DNA from: an uncultured Bacteroidales bacterium | Lineage (GTDB): Bacteria; Bacteroidota; Bacteroidia; Bacteroidales; Paludibacteraceae | Direction of reading: 5' to 3' | NCBI GenBank assembly: GCA_937910305.1 | Contig: CALEPS010000140.1 | Location: 1-64,000, forward strand | Length of the DNA stretch: 64,000 nucleotides | Shown here: positions 16,400-25,800 of the stretch, in pieces | How the letters are laid out: every line of letters starts with the position of its first letter | How positions within the stretch are numbered: the stretch's first letter is position 1 | Notes under the pieces: generated by a model | Database searches by the model: none | What the model saw: only the letters and a program-made list of their open reading frames with translations | What the model was told of the DNA's origin: nothing | Translations under genes and position numbers: made by a program

Positions 16400-17425
16400 A
16401 TGGCTAAAATTATTACATTGGGCGAGATCATGCTTCGCCTGAGTCCGGAGGGACAAGATCGTTTCATTCAGTCTGATCATTTCCGTATCATCCCCGGTGG
16501 TGGTGAGGCTAACGTTGCTATTTCGTGCGCTAACTACGGTCACGAGGCTTATCTGGTAACCAAACTGCCGAAGCACGAGATCGGTCAGATTGCTGTTAAC
16601 TCGCTGCGTCGCTATGGTGTGAACACCGAGTACATCGTTCGTGGCGGTGACCGTGTAGGTCTGTACTACTGCGAGACCGGTGCTTCGATGCGTCCGTCGA
16701 AGGTTATTTACGACCGTGCCCACAGCGCCATCGCTGAGGCTGATCCGAAGGACTTTGACTTCGACAAGATCATGGAGGGTGCAGCATGGTTCCACTGGAG
16801 CGGCATCACTCCGGCTATCTCGGACAAGGCTGCTGAGATTACGAAGTTGGCTTGCGAGGCTGCCAAGCGTCACGGCGTAACCGTTTCGGTTGACCTGAAC
16901 TTCCGTAAGAAACTGTGGACCAGCGAGAAAGCTATCTCGATCATGCGTCCATTGATGAAGTACGTAGATGTATGTATCGGTAACGAAGAGGATGCAGAGC
17001 TGTGTCTCGGCTTCAAGCCCGATGCAGACGTAGAAGGCGGCGAGACCAATGCTGAGGGCTACAAAGGCATTTTCGAGCAGATGATGAAAGAGTTCGGCTT
17101 CAAGTACGTTGTTTCAACGCTGCGCGAGAGCTACAGCGCTACCTTCAACGGCTGGAAAGCCATGATTTACGACGGCAAGGAGTTCTACCAGAGCAAGCGT
17201 TACGAGATCAACCCGATCATCGACCGCGTAGGTGGCGGTGACTCTTTCTCCGGCGGTCTGATCCACGGTATGCTCAAATACCCGGACAACCAAGGTCAGG
17301 CTCTTGAGTTCGCAGTAGCTGCTTCGGCTCTGAAGCACACCATCAACGGCGACTTCAACCTCGTCAGCGAGGATGAGGTTCTGAGCCTTGCCGGCGGCAA
17401 TGCGAATGGACGAGTACAAAGATAA
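16400..17425 (+). CDS. kdgK: 2-dehydro-3-deoxygluconate kinase (PfkB family)
   Basis: A 341-residue PfkB sugar kinase. The N-terminus has G-E-I-M-L-R-L-S-P and P-G-G-G-E-A-N-V-A, and the C-terminal anion hole and catalytic base are in R-V-G-G-G-D-S-F-S-G-G. The first motif and neighbours point to KDG rather than fructose as substrate. It phosphorylates KDG to KDPG, which the aldolase two genes downstream cleaves. A small S23 gene flanked by repeats lies between them. Confidence 0.92.
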   Translation: MAKIITLGEIMLRLSPEGQDRFIQSDHFRIIPGGGEANVAISCANYGHEAYLVTKLPKHEIGQIAVNSLRRYGVNTEYIVRGGDRVGLYYCETGASMRPSKVIYDRAHSAIAEADPKDFDFDKIMEGAAWFHWSGITPAISDKAAEITKLACEAAKRHGVTVSVDLNFRKKLWTSEKAISIMRPLMKYVDVCIGNEEDAELCLGFKPDADVEGGETNAEGYKGIFEQMMKEFGFKYVVSTLRESYSATFNGWKAMIYDGKEFYQSKRYEINPIIDRVGGGDSFSGGLIHGMLKYPDNQGQALEFAVAASALKHTINGDFNLVSEDEVLSLAGGNANGRVQR

Positions 17426-17430
17426 ATTTA

Positions 17431-17464
17431 AGTGACTTAGTGACTAAGTACCAAGGACCAAGGA
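17431..17464 (+). repeat. Left ACCAAG-type repeat flanking the S23 gene
   Basis: AGTGACTTAGTGACTAAG then TACCAAGGACCAAGGAG, in the ACCAAG orientation. It forms an inverted pair with the TTGGTAC-oriented block after the S23 gene. Confidence 0.8.
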
Positions 17465-17467
17465 GCT

Positions 17468-17842
17468 ATGCAGGGAGCAGAACTACAGAAACGACACAAA
17501 CAATTTGCCATCCGTATAATAAAGATGGTAGATGCGATGCCACATACCATTTCAGCTATGGCTATCGCGCGTCAAATCGTCCGTTCAGGAACTTCTCCTT
17601 CGGCTAATTATAGAGCAGCTTGTATTGCCAAATCCGAGAAAGACTTTATCAATAAATTAAAAATGGTAGAGGAAGAATTGGATGAAACTTTACATTGGTT
17701 AACCTTGATAGAGGAATGCGAGATGTTACCCTCTGAAAGAATGCAGGATATAATTAGCGAGTGTACTGAGTTACTTAAAATCACTATAAGTTCAATTGTG
17801 TCAACAAGAAAATCTATTAACGAACCCAAGGAGACAAAATAG
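17468..17842 (+). CDS. Four-helix-bundle protein (S23 / IVS type)
   Basis: A 124-residue, all-helical protein with the S23 family pattern: F-A-I-R-I-I-K-M-V-D, A-R-Q-I-V-R-S-G-T-S-P-S-A-N-Y-R-A-A, S-E-K-D-F-I-N-K-L-K-M-V-E-E-E-L-D-E-T-L-H-W-L. The family was first seen in 23S rRNA intervening sequences and is structurally related to the Avd accessory protein of diversity-generating retroelements. Here it stands between kdgK and the KDPG aldolase gene, with inverted copies of the ACCAAGT repeat on both sides, so the cassette looks inserted into the operon. No rRNA or reverse transcriptase is nearby. Base composition is more AT-rich than its neighbours. Confidence 0.85.
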   Translation: MQGAELQKRHKQFAIRIIKMVDAMPHTISAMAIARQIVRSGTSPSANYRAACIAKSEKDFINKLKMVEEELDETLHWLTLIEECEMLPSERMQDIISECTELLKITISSIVSTRKSINEPKETK

Positions 17843-17870
17843 TACTTGGTACTTTGTCCCTTGGTACTTA
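17840..17870 (-). repeat. Right, inverted repeat flanking the S23 gene
   Basis: The plus strand reads TAGTACTTGGTACTTTGTCC then CTTGGTACTTA. Its complement begins TAAGTACCAAGG, as does the core of the left copy (CTAAGTACCAAGG). Confidence 0.8.
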
Positions 17871-17875
17871 AAATT

Positions 17876-18544
17876 ATGGCTAAATTTGATAAGTTTCAGG
17901 TGATGGCGAAGATTGCCGCTGCACCGATGGTTCCTGTGTTCTATCACAAGGACGTAGAAGTTTGTAAGAATGTTATTAAGGCTTGCTACGAAGGCGGCGT
18001 ACGCGCTTTCGAGTTCACCAACCGCGGCGATTTCGCACATGAGGTGTTCGGCGAGTTGAGCAAGTGGGTAGCTAAAGAGTGCCCGGAGTTGGCACTCGGT
18101 ATCGGTAGCGTGGTTGACGCTCCGACTGCTGCGCTGTACTTGCAGTTAGGCGCTAACTTCGTAGTTGGTCCGTTGTTCAACAAGGATATTGCGGTGGTTT
18201 GTAACCGTCGTTGCGTGACTTACTGTCCGGGTTGCCTCACACCGAGCGAGATCGGTGCAGCACAGGAGGTTGGTTGCGACTTCACAAAGGTGTTCCCGGG
18301 CGATGTGGTTGGTCCGAACCTCGTGAAGGGTCTGATGGCTCCGATGCCGTGGTCGAAGATCATGGTTACCGGCGGCGTGGCTCCCGAGAAAGAGAACCTC
18401 GAGAAATGGTTTGCTGCAGGCGTTTACTGCGTAGGTATGGGTTCCAAACTCTTCCCGAGCGACAAGGTGAAAGCCGGCGACTGGGCTTACGTCACGGCAA
18501 AATGTCAAGAATGTTTTGACATTATTGCAGCGTGCCGTAAGTAA
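17876..18544 (+). CDS. KDPG / 4-hydroxy-2-oxoglutarate aldolase
   Basis: A 222-residue class I aldolase of the KDPG family. The general-base region is F-E-F-T-N-R-G-D, the oxyanion region is G-I-G-S-V-V-D-A, and the Schiff-base Lys is in F-T-K-V-F-P-G. It cleaves KDPG to pyruvate and glyceraldehyde 3-phosphate, the last dedicated step of hexuronate catabolism. I start at M-A-K-F-D-K-F, just after the flanking repeat; the frame extends further into the repeat but that part is not conserved in type. The sugar transporter follows 33 bases later. Confidence 0.93.
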   Translation: MAKFDKFQVMAKIAAAPMVPVFYHKDVEVCKNVIKACYEGGVRAFEFTNRGDFAHEVFGELSKWVAKECPELALGIGSVVDAPTAALYLQLGANFVVGPLFNKDIAVVCNRRCVTYCPGCLTPSEIGAAQEVGCDFTKVFPGDVVGPNLVKGLMAPMPWSKIMVTGGVAPEKENLEKWFAAGVYCVGMGSKLFPSDKVKAGDWAYVTAKCQECFDIIAACRK

Positions 18545-18577
18545 TTAAGAATTAAAAATTAAGAATTAAAAATTATT
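18545..18577. repeat. AATTAAA heptamer array
   Basis: Alternating TTAAGAA/TTAAAAA units (period 7) fill the whole gap between the aldolase and transporter genes. Confidence 0.7.
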
Positions 18578-20029
18578 ATGAATGACGTTAAAAAAGCTGT
18601 CATGACCAACTGGCGTTGGGTCATGTGTGCGATGCTTTTCTTCGCCACCACCGTCAACTACATGGACCGTCAGGTTCTGTCGTTGACCTTCAAAGAGTTT
18701 ATTCAGCCTGAGTTCCACTGGACCGACTCCGACTACGGAACGATCACCGGTGTGTTCTCTATCGCGTATGCTATCTTCTGCCTCTTTGCCGGTAAGTTCA
18801 TCGACTGGATGGGTACGAAGAAAGGCTACCTGATTGCCATCATCGTATGGTCGTTAGGCGCTGTGATGCACGCAGGTTGCGGTTGGGTAACCGAGCAGAT
18901 CGTAGGTGTTGCTGACAAGGCTGCTTTGCTGAATGCAACCGGTGCGATAGTGAGTTCAATATCCATGGTGAGTGTGTGGCTGTTCCTTGCCTGCCGTCTG
19001 ATCTTGGGACTTGGTGAGGCGGGTAACTTCCCTGCTGCTATCAAGGTGACCGCCGAGTATTTCCCGAAGAAAGACCGTGCGTTCGCTACCGCCCTGTTCA
19101 ACGCAGGCGCGTCTGTAGGTGCGTTGGCCGCTCCTGCTACTATTCCTCTGTTGGCGAAGAGCCTCGGATGGGAGTGGGCGTTCATCATCATCGGTGCGCT
19201 GGGCTTCCTCTGGGCAGGTATCTGGATCTTTGTCTATGACAAACCGGAAGAGAGCAAGCATGTGAACGAGGCTGAGCTCGAATATATCCACCAAGACGAG
19301 GAAAAGGGACAAAGTGACCAAGTACCAAGTACCAAGGAAGAGAAGCAGATGTCGTTCGGCGAGGCTTTCAAGCACAAACAGACCTGGTCGTTTGCGTTTG
19401 GTAAGTTCATGACCGACGGCGTTTGGTGGTTCTTCCTCTTCTGGGCTCCGGCTTATTTCCAAGACCAGTTCGGTATCAAGGCTTCCGACCCTCAGGGTAT
19501 TGCGCTGATTTTCACGCTGTACGCTATCGTAACAGTGATTTCGCTGTTCGGCGGTTATCTGCCTAAGATCTTCGTAGAGAAGAAAGGCATGGAGCCGTAC
19601 GCAGGCCGTATGCGCGCTATGCTGATCTTTGCGTTCTTCCCCATTCTGGCGTTGTTCGCACAGCCGCTTGGCGGTATCTATGGTCCTTGGGCTGTAGCAA
19701 TCATCATCGGTATCGTGGGTGCTGCTCACCAGAGCTGGAGCGCGAATATCTTCTCCACCACGGGTGACATGTTCCCGAAATCGGCTGTCGCTACCATCAC
19801 CGGTATCGGTGCCATGGCAGGCGGTGTAGGCTCGTTCCTCATCAACAAAGGTTCGGGTATGCTCTTCGACCATGCAGCCCAATTAGGCGATGCCTTTGCT
19901 TTCGCAGGCTTCACCGGCAAACCGGCAGCGTACATGATTGTGTTCTGCATCTGCGCGGTTGCTTACCTCATCGGCTGGAGCGTAATGAAGGCGCTTGTGC
20001 CGAAATACAAACCGGTAGTGGTTAAGTAA
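18578..20029 (+). CDS. exuT: MFS hexuronate transporter (ExuT-like)
   Basis: A 483-residue, 12-helix major facilitator of the anion:cation symporter group. Markers are the N-terminal N-Y-M-D-R-Q-V-L-S segment, the loop 2-3 motif K-F-I-D-W-M-G-T-K-K-G and R-L-I-L-G-L-G-E-A-G-N-F-P-A-A in helix 4. It imports glucuronate/galacturonate with a proton, as the surrounding genes indicate. In the central cytoplasmic loop (residues 243-253) an in-frame ACCAAGT repeat adds G-Q-S-D-Q-V-P-S-T-K-E. The C-terminal half is intact. Confidence 0.93.
   Translation: MNDVKKAVMTNWRWVMCAMLFFATTVNYMDRQVLSLTFKEFIQPEFHWTDSDYGTITGVFSIAYAIFCLFAGKFIDWMGTKKGYLIAIIVWSLGAVMHAGCGWVTEQIVGVADKAALLNATGAIVSSISMVSVWLFLACRLILGLGEAGNFPAAIKVTAEYFPKKDRAFATALFNAGASVGALAAPATIPLLAKSLGWEWAFIIIGALGFLWAGIWIFVYDKPEESKHVNEAELEYIHQDEEKGQSDQVPSTKEEKQMSFGEAFKHKQTWSFAFGKFMTDGVWWFFLFWAPAYFQDQFGIKASDPQGIALIFTLYAIVTVISLFGGYLPKIFVEKKGMEPYAGRMRAMLIFAFFPILALFAQPLGGIYGPWAVAIIIGIVGAAHQSWSANIFSTTGDMFPKSAVATITGIGAMAGGVGSFLINKGSGMLFDHAAQLGDAFAFAGFTGKPAAYMIVFCICAVAYLIGWSVMKALVPKYKPVVVK
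19306..19337 (+). repeat. In-frame ACCAAGT repeat in the transporter loop
   Basis: GGGACAAAGTGACCAAGTACCAAGTACCAAGG is translated as G-Q-S-D-Q-V-P-S-T-K. It lies in the loop between helices 6 and 7, where extra residues are tolerated. Confidence 0.85.
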
Positions 20030-20074
20030 CTAAGTTACTAAGTACCAAGTACCAAGGGACTAAGTACAAAGTAA
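20024..20074 (+). repeat. ACCAAGT/ACTAAGT array after the transporter
   Basis: Units of AACTAAGTTACTAAGTACCA and AAGGGACTAAGTACAAAGT span the end of the transporter gene and the gap to the next gene. The transporter stop codon lies at the repeat's left edge. Confidence 0.8.
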
Positions 20075-20075
20075 T

Positions 20076-20430
20076 ATGCAACGCATCCTTATATCTATAG
20101 TAGCGGGCTTTGTGTCCGCTACTATGGCATGGGGTGCCGGAATTAACTACAACGGCACGACCCTGCAGGAAAACACAGACTTCACGCGTACCGAGTGCGG
20201 CACGATGAAGAAAAAAACAATGAAAGAAATCAGCGGTTTGGCAATCAGCCGCGCAGACGAGCGGTGACGGCGGCATAGCGGCTATCCGCATGGCGCGTAA
20301 GCCAAACAGCGAAACAGACATAGAAACCACGAAGAGTGATGTACATTGCGTGAAAGTGCTTCGTGAGGGGCGGCTTTACATTCGCCTTGGAGAAAAGATA
20401 TACGACATTACCGGCCAACCGGTATTTTGA
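20076..20430 (+). pseudogene. Small secreted protein, apparently frameshifted
   Basis: A signal peptide (residues 1-20, ending M-A-W-G-A) opens a frame that reaches a stop at 20265. The next frame then continues without interruption to 20430 and ends R-L-Y-I-R-L-G-E-K-I-Y-D-I-T-G-Q-P-V-F. That ending resembles the C-terminal strand often seen in small exported Bacteroidota proteins. A one-base change, perhaps in the A-rich run near 20211, would join the two parts into a protein of about 117 residues. Function unknown. Confidence 0.45.
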
Positions 20431-20438
20431 ATTCAAAT

Positions 20439-22487
20439 ATGCGAATCAAGTCTTTACCTATAGCATCCGCTGTTTTTCTCGTCATTGCCATGACGATTCA
20501 GTTCGTGTTGTCCTATCAGCGCAGCAAGTCAGACATCATGGAGCGGATAGATTGCAAGATGGAACTGGCGCAGAAGGATGTGATTTATGAGTTGCATGAC
20601 ATGTGCGATGCCGTATCGGAGATAGCGAGTTATCTGCCCCGGAACGGGAAAGACACAGTGGCACTATACAATCACATAGAAACCGTTCTATGGCGTTTCC
20701 CGTATTTATATAGTTGCTATTTCTGCTATACTCCCAATTATTTTCCCGATCAAGGCAAACATTATGCGGTTTGTGCGGCACGCGCGAACAAAGACTCGAT
20801 TATCAGTTATCAATTAGAGACGAAGTTCGATTATTTTGAACGCGACTGGTACAAAGGTGCCATGCTGAGCGGTGAGAACGGCTATTGGAGCCGATCCTAC
20901 AATGATATTGACACAGACAGTCTCATTTTCACCTATTCGCTTAAGGCATATGACGACTACCATAATGTGATGGGCGTAGCGGGCGCGGATTTTACATTGT
21001 CATGGGCAAAACAGGTATTACTTGAAGCCCGTCCATATGAAGATGCGGAGTGTCAGTTGTATGGGCCCGGCGGCACTTTGATTGTGCAGACCGGAGAAGC
21101 GGATAATTGGGACAAGATGATTGTCTCGGAGAAAGCACTTTCTCCGGCAGAAATGATGTTGGTAATAGCAGTCCCGAATCACCATATTTGGGACGGTATG
21201 ATCAAGGTGTCGCTAATTACGTTTATCGTACTCGTCATAGGTATATTGGTAGCAGGACTGCTCATTCGCCGTCTATGGCAGGACCAAACAGAATATGTTC
21301 GTGCTGAAACGGAAAACAAGGTGTTGGAGAAGGAGTTGCGCATTGCCAGTAGTATTCAGAAGGGGATTCTGCGGATTGGTGAACGCGAGAAGGTTAAAGT
21401 GGAAGACAGATGGTCTGATATTGAAGTACAGGCAGCCCTGGAGCCGATGCGCGAAATAGGAGGGGACCTCTATGATTTCTATAGAAAAGATGATGATTTC
21501 TATTTCATCATCGGCGATGTGAGTGGGAAGAGTGTGCCTGCAGCGATGTTTATGAGTGCTACGGTCAATTTGTTCCGATCCACTGTGCGAAGATTGCAAT
21601 CTCCCAAATCCATTATGGAAGACATTAACGCTGTGCTGAGCGACAACAACCCGTCATTGATGTTCGTCACGGCTTTTATCGGACGGCTGCATATTCCTAC
21701 CGGCGAGGTGTTGTACTGTAATGCCGGACACTTGCCGCCCATTAAGGTATCAAGCGGCGAAGTACCAAGTACAAAAGAGTTGGCCGTCCTCCCGAACATC
21801 CCATTGGGTTACCAAGGCACCTTTCGTTTTGAAGAACAAGGCACCATGCTTGGCAAAAATGAGACCTTGGTTCTCTATACGGACGGCATAACAGAAGCCA
21901 GAAACGAAAAACGGGAGATGCTGGGAGCACAGAGGTGGAGGAAAATGGCGGCAGAGACCATCCCGCTTGCTGGCAGCGACAGTATAAACGCCATCCGAAA
22001 AGCATGTGTCCGTTATATCGGCAGAGCCGAACAAACAGATGACATGACCATAATGACCATCCGCCTGACCAATGATGTACAACCTTTGACCCTACATCTG
22101 GAAAACAGATTGGACCAACTGCCTGTATTCAGAAACGCTTTGCATAATTACGGACTGTGTGCAGGAGTGGACAAACGGACGCTCAAGCGCCTGGAAGTGG
22201 CGTTGGAGGAAGCGGTTGTGAACATCATCAACTATTCGCAGGCAACGGCGATAGAGTTGAAAGTCGAAAGTCAAAAGTCGAATGCCGAAAGACAATTTTG
22301 TATCAAGATCTCCGATAACGGCACGATCTTTGACCCTACGGCACAAAAAGAGGTGGATACTGCCAAAAATGCTGAAGAACGGCAGATTGGAGGACTGGGT
22401 ATCGCTTTGCTGCGGCAGATGGCAGACGAACTTCATTACCGCCGCATGGATAATCAAAATGAATTGACCATAATAAAAAACATCTGA
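20439..22487 (+). CDS. Sensor SpoIIE-type phosphatase fused to an anti-sigma kinase-like HATPase
   Basis: Two membrane helices (about residues 4-22 and 250-275) bracket a Cache-like extracytoplasmic sensor (Y-F-E-R-D-W-Y-K-G, G-Y-W-S-R-S-Y). The cytoplasmic part is a PP2C/SpoIIE phosphatase (E-I-G-G-D-L-Y-D-F-Y, G-D-V-S-G-K-S-V-P-A-A-M-F, N-A-G-H-L-P-P, L-Y-T-D-G-I-T-E-A). A GHKL ATPase follows (E-E-A-V-V-N-I-I-N-Y-S, I-S-D-N-G, G-G-L-G-I-A-L). In partner switching, the phosphatase dephosphorylates a STAS antagonist and the ATPase phosphorylates it; here both activities are in one protein, with the STAS gene next. Two in-frame repeats (residues 441-446 and 606-618) lie inside. A paralogue is at 60.6 kb. 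I use the ATG; a TTG lies four codons earlier. Confidence 0.9.
   Translation: MRIKSLPIASAVFLVIAMTIQFVLSYQRSKSDIMERIDCKMELAQKDVIYELHDMCDAVSEIASYLPRNGKDTVALYNHIETVLWRFPYLYSCYFCYTPNYFPDQGKHYAVCAARANKDSIISYQLETKFDYFERDWYKGAMLSGENGYWSRSYNDIDTDSLIFTYSLKAYDDYHNVMGVAGADFTLSWAKQVLLEARPYEDAECQLYGPGGTLIVQTGEADNWDKMIVSEKALSPAEMMLVIAVPNHHIWDGMIKVSLITFIVLVIGILVAGLLIRRLWQDQTEYVRAETENKVLEKELRIASSIQKGILRIGEREKVKVEDRWSDIEVQAALEPMREIGGDLYDFYRKDDDFYFIIGDVSGKSVPAAMFMSATVNLFRSTVRRLQSPKSIMEDINAVLSDNNPSLMFVTAFIGRLHIPTGEVLYCNAGHLPPIKVSSGEVPSTKELAVLPNIPLGYQGTFRFEEQGTMLGKNETLVLYTDGITEARNEKREMLGAQRWRKMAAETIPLAGSDSINAIRKACVRYIGRAEQTDDMTIMTIRLTNDVQPLTLHLENRLDQLPVFRNALHNYGLCAGVDKRTLKRLEVALEEAVVNIINYSQATAIELKVESQKSNAERQFCIKISDNGTIFDPTAQKEVDTAKNAEERQIGGLGIALLRQMADELHYRRMDNQNELTIIKNI
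21760..21776 (+). repeat. In-frame ACCAAGT repeat in the phosphatase domain
   Basis: AAGTACCAAGTACAAAA encodes E-V-P-S-T-K. It lies in the loop after the N-A-G-H-L-P-P motif. Confidence 0.75.
22255..22292 (+). repeat. In-frame GTCGAAA heptamers in the HATPase domain
   Basis: GAGTTGAAAGTCGAAAGTCA then AAAGTCGAATGCCGAAAG encode L-K-V-E-S-Q-K-S-N-A-E-R. The block lies between two beta strands of the GHKL fold. Confidence 0.8.
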
Positions 22488-22488
22488 T

Positions 22489-22791
22489 ATGAACATCACT
22501 ATTGAACAATCGAAAGATGAGATTTTGGTTCGCATCATCGGCGAACTGGACACGGTAGCTACCACCGAACAGGCTGACGAACTACAACAAGTGCTGGACA
22601 TTGCCGGCAACACATTAGTGATCGACTGTACGGAACTGGAGTATATCTCCTCAGCCGGCTTGCGATTCTTTATGCAACTCAAACGGGAATCAGAAACCAA
22701 AGGCGGCAGTATCCGGATTTGCCATTTGAATGAAGACGTAGCAGACATATTCCGTATGAGCGGATTCCGGAATATCTTTGAGATAGAGTAG
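22489..22791 (+). CDS. STAS-domain anti-sigma factor antagonist
   Basis: A 100-residue STAS protein (G-E-L-D-T-V-A, L-V-I-D-C-T-E-L-E-Y-I-S-S-A-G-L-R). The Ser pair in I-S-S-A-G is the usual phosphorylation site. It is the natural substrate of the kinase/phosphatase encoded one base upstream. Its unphosphorylated form would bind a regulatory partner not identified here. The NRPS gene starts 34 bases downstream, separated only by GTCGAAA repeats, so all three may share a transcript. Confidence 0.9.
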   Translation: MNITIEQSKDEILVRIIGELDTVATTEQADELQQVLDIAGNTLVIDCTELEYISSAGLRFFMQLKRESETKGGSIRICHLNEDVADIFRMSGFRNIFEIE

Positions 22792-22825
22792 AAAGTCGAA
22801 AGTCGAAAGCAAAAAGTCGAAAGCT
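22792..22825 (+). repeat. GTCGAAA heptamer array before the NRPS
   Basis: AAAGTCGAAAGTCGAAAGC then AAAAAGTCGAAAGCT fills the gap between the STAS and NRPS genes. A possible ribosome site would have to lie within the repeat. Confidence 0.75.
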
Positions 22826-25800
22826 ATGAGAAGCCCGTTAAGCCAAGCGCAATTAGGCGTGTATTATGCCTGTGAGGCATCGGTTGATGATGTACGTAAT
22901 TACCAGAACCCCGTACTCCTCCCTCTTCCCGGGGACACGGATACAAAGCGGGTGCAGCAGGCGGTCTATGACGCTTTGTGCGCCCACCCGTATATCCTGG
23001 GGCATATAGAACCGGACGGGGAAAACCTAACCCCGGTTCTCTCTTATGGAGAGGGGAAAACGCCTGTGGTAGAGGTAAGAACGGTATCAGAGGCAGAGTG
23101 GAAGGAAGTTCAGAAGACCTTCGCCCGCACAATGGATATACACGGAGAGAGGCTGTATCGGGCGGAAATATACCAAATGGTAAATGGTAAATGTCCCAAT
23201 GGTAAATATCTTTATCTTGATCTTCACCATGTGATTTCGGACGGGTTCTCAATGACGGTACTGCTGCGGGATATCAGCCGTGCGTATGAAGGCAAGGCTT
23301 TGTCCGGCGAACTGATGGACGGGGCAGCGATAGCACAAGCAGAGGCTGCTCAGCGTGCCGATGAAGCACAGATGACCGCAGTCCGCGAATGGTACGCTCG
23401 TGAGTTTGCAGATGCAGCGGAGATAGATAGTTTGCCAATCCCGGCTCCCTCCCTTGAGGGGAGGGATGGGGAGGGGTTTGTTTACCGTTCTTATCCGCTG
23501 ACGGTGACCAAAGAAGAGGTGCAAGCGATTGAGAAACGGTTTGGCTCCAAAGAGAGCGTCATCATGCAGGCGGCCTGGGGACTGTTGCTGGCTGCATATA
23601 GCGCCGAAGAAAAAGCCTCATACTGCACCGCTTTCTTCGGACGTACGGACAGAAGAACATGGGGCTCGGTGACGATGATGGTTCATACACTGCCGGTCTT
23701 TCTGAACTGGAGCAATCAGCCATCGGCAGTCAGCCTGCAGCAGTTGTTGGCGGGGATGGATGCGCAGTTACAGCAGACGCAGAAATACCGGTATTATGCT
23801 TACCCGGATGCGGTGCGGGACCTGGGACTCAATAACCAAGTGATGTTCGTCTATCAGGGACCGGTTATTAACGACAAACGTTCCCTGCGTTTAGGGGAGC
23901 AGTTAGTACCGTTCGTAGATCTCCGCAAACCCACTCCGGGATGGAAACTGTGTGCCGAACTGTTGGAAGCCGATGCGCAGTATCTCCTCAAGCTCAGTTA
24001 TAGCGAAGCCGATTACTCCGATGCGTTCATGCAGGAGTTGGCAAAGACATATAGCAGGATCCTCCGTTCGATGGTGACGGCGGAGAACGTGAGTGAGATG
24101 GAGTATTGCGATGAGGAGCAGATCAAGTGGCTGGACCTTCGAAACCCGGAAAAGGGACCAAGTGACCAAGTACCAAGTACCAAGGATTCCCTCGTGGAAC
24201 GTTTCCAAAAGCACGCAACTGAACAGCCGGATGCTATATGTGTTGTGGCTGGCGATGTGCGGCTGACGTATGCGGAAGTGGACAGGCTCACGGACGAGCT
24301 AAGTCTAAAGTTAAAAGATGAAAGTTTAGAGAAGGTTGAAAGCGAAAAGTATGTAGTTTATCCTTGCGGCGAGCATGTGATGGGTTATTCCGTGCCGCGT
24401 AACGAACAGATGGTGATTGTGCCGCTCGCTATCGCCAAAGCCGGCTTTACTGCCATGCCGCTGGATAGTTCCTATCCCGCCGAGCGGCTGGAGTTCATGC
24501 GTCAGGATGCCGCAAAATATGAAGGCGGAGATGCCTTTATACTGCTTTATACATCGGGAACAACGGGCACACCGAAAGGCGTGATGCTGAGCGAACAGAA
24601 CATCCTCGCTTTCTGCGATTACCATACCCATCATATAGATCTGACGCCCGAGAGCCGGTACGCCACGTATGCCGGTTACGGTTTTGACGCGTATATGATG
24701 GATCTATGGGGATGTATGTATGCCGGCGCAGCCATATATGTTATTGGCGAAGATATACGTTTTGATCTGGATGGCATATATGACTATTTTGTCAAAGAGG
24801 GTATCACGCACTCTTTCATGACGACCCAAGTAGGCACGCAGATGGCTATCAACTATCCCGAGATACCCGGATTCCAATGTCTCGGCGTGGGTGGCGAAAA
24901 ACTGATGTCATTGAATCCGCCATCCTATCATTTGTGGAATGGCTACGGTCCGACGGAATGTACGGTCTATGTATCCAGTTTCCGGGTGGAGAAGAACGAA
25001 CCGAACATCCCTATCGGTTATCCGAACGACACAGCCGAACTCTTTATTGTCAATAAGAACGGCAAGCGTGTACCTTGGGGTGCCGCAGGCGAACTGCTGA
25101 TAGCCGGACCGCAGGTAGGTATCGGTTATCTCAACCAACCCGAGAGGACCGCAGAGGCGTTTGTGGAAGTTCCAAGTAACAAACTACCAGGTACAAAGGT
25201 TCGCGTATATAAGACAGGCGACATCGTGCGCTATCGTCAGGACGGAGCGATTGAGTTCGTCGGACGCAGAGACGGACAAGTCAAGATCCGCGGTTTCCGT
25301 ATTGAACTGAAAGAGGTAGAGGCGGTTATCCGACAGTTTGAGGGTATCAAGGACGCCACCGTGCAGGCCTTTGATTTTCCGGAAGGCGGCGGTAAGTTCA
25401 TCGCAGCATACATCGTTTCTGACCAACAGATTGATATTCAGGCACTTAACGCCTTTATCATGGACAGGAAACCACCTTATATGGTACCGACTGTCACGAT
25501 GCAGATAGATGCTATTCCGCTCAACCAGAACCAGAAAGTCAATAGGAAAGCGTTACCGCTTCCTAAAGTACAAGGGGACGATGTACAATGTACGAAGGAG
25601 GCAACACCGCTCAATGTATTGGAGGAGCAGTTGCGTGACATGGTCGCCGGCATCGTGGGGAACAGCGATTTCGGAATCATGACCGATCTGAGATACGTGG
25701 GACTGAGTTCTATCTCCGCTATCAAACTGGCTACGCAGGTCTATAAGCGTTTCGGCGTGCAACTTGATGCCAAACTGCTTATCAAAGGGGCGAACATCCA

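Noticed and set aside
20265..20267. In-frame TGA as recoding (selenocysteine or alternative code)
   Set aside because: The downstream continuation is in a different frame, and TGA is used as a normal stop throughout the window.
24530..25560. Inactive or truncated first adenylation domain in the NRPS
   Set aside because: The region upstream of the A3 core is compact and repeat-laden, but A3, A5, A7, A8 and the A10 lysine are all present.
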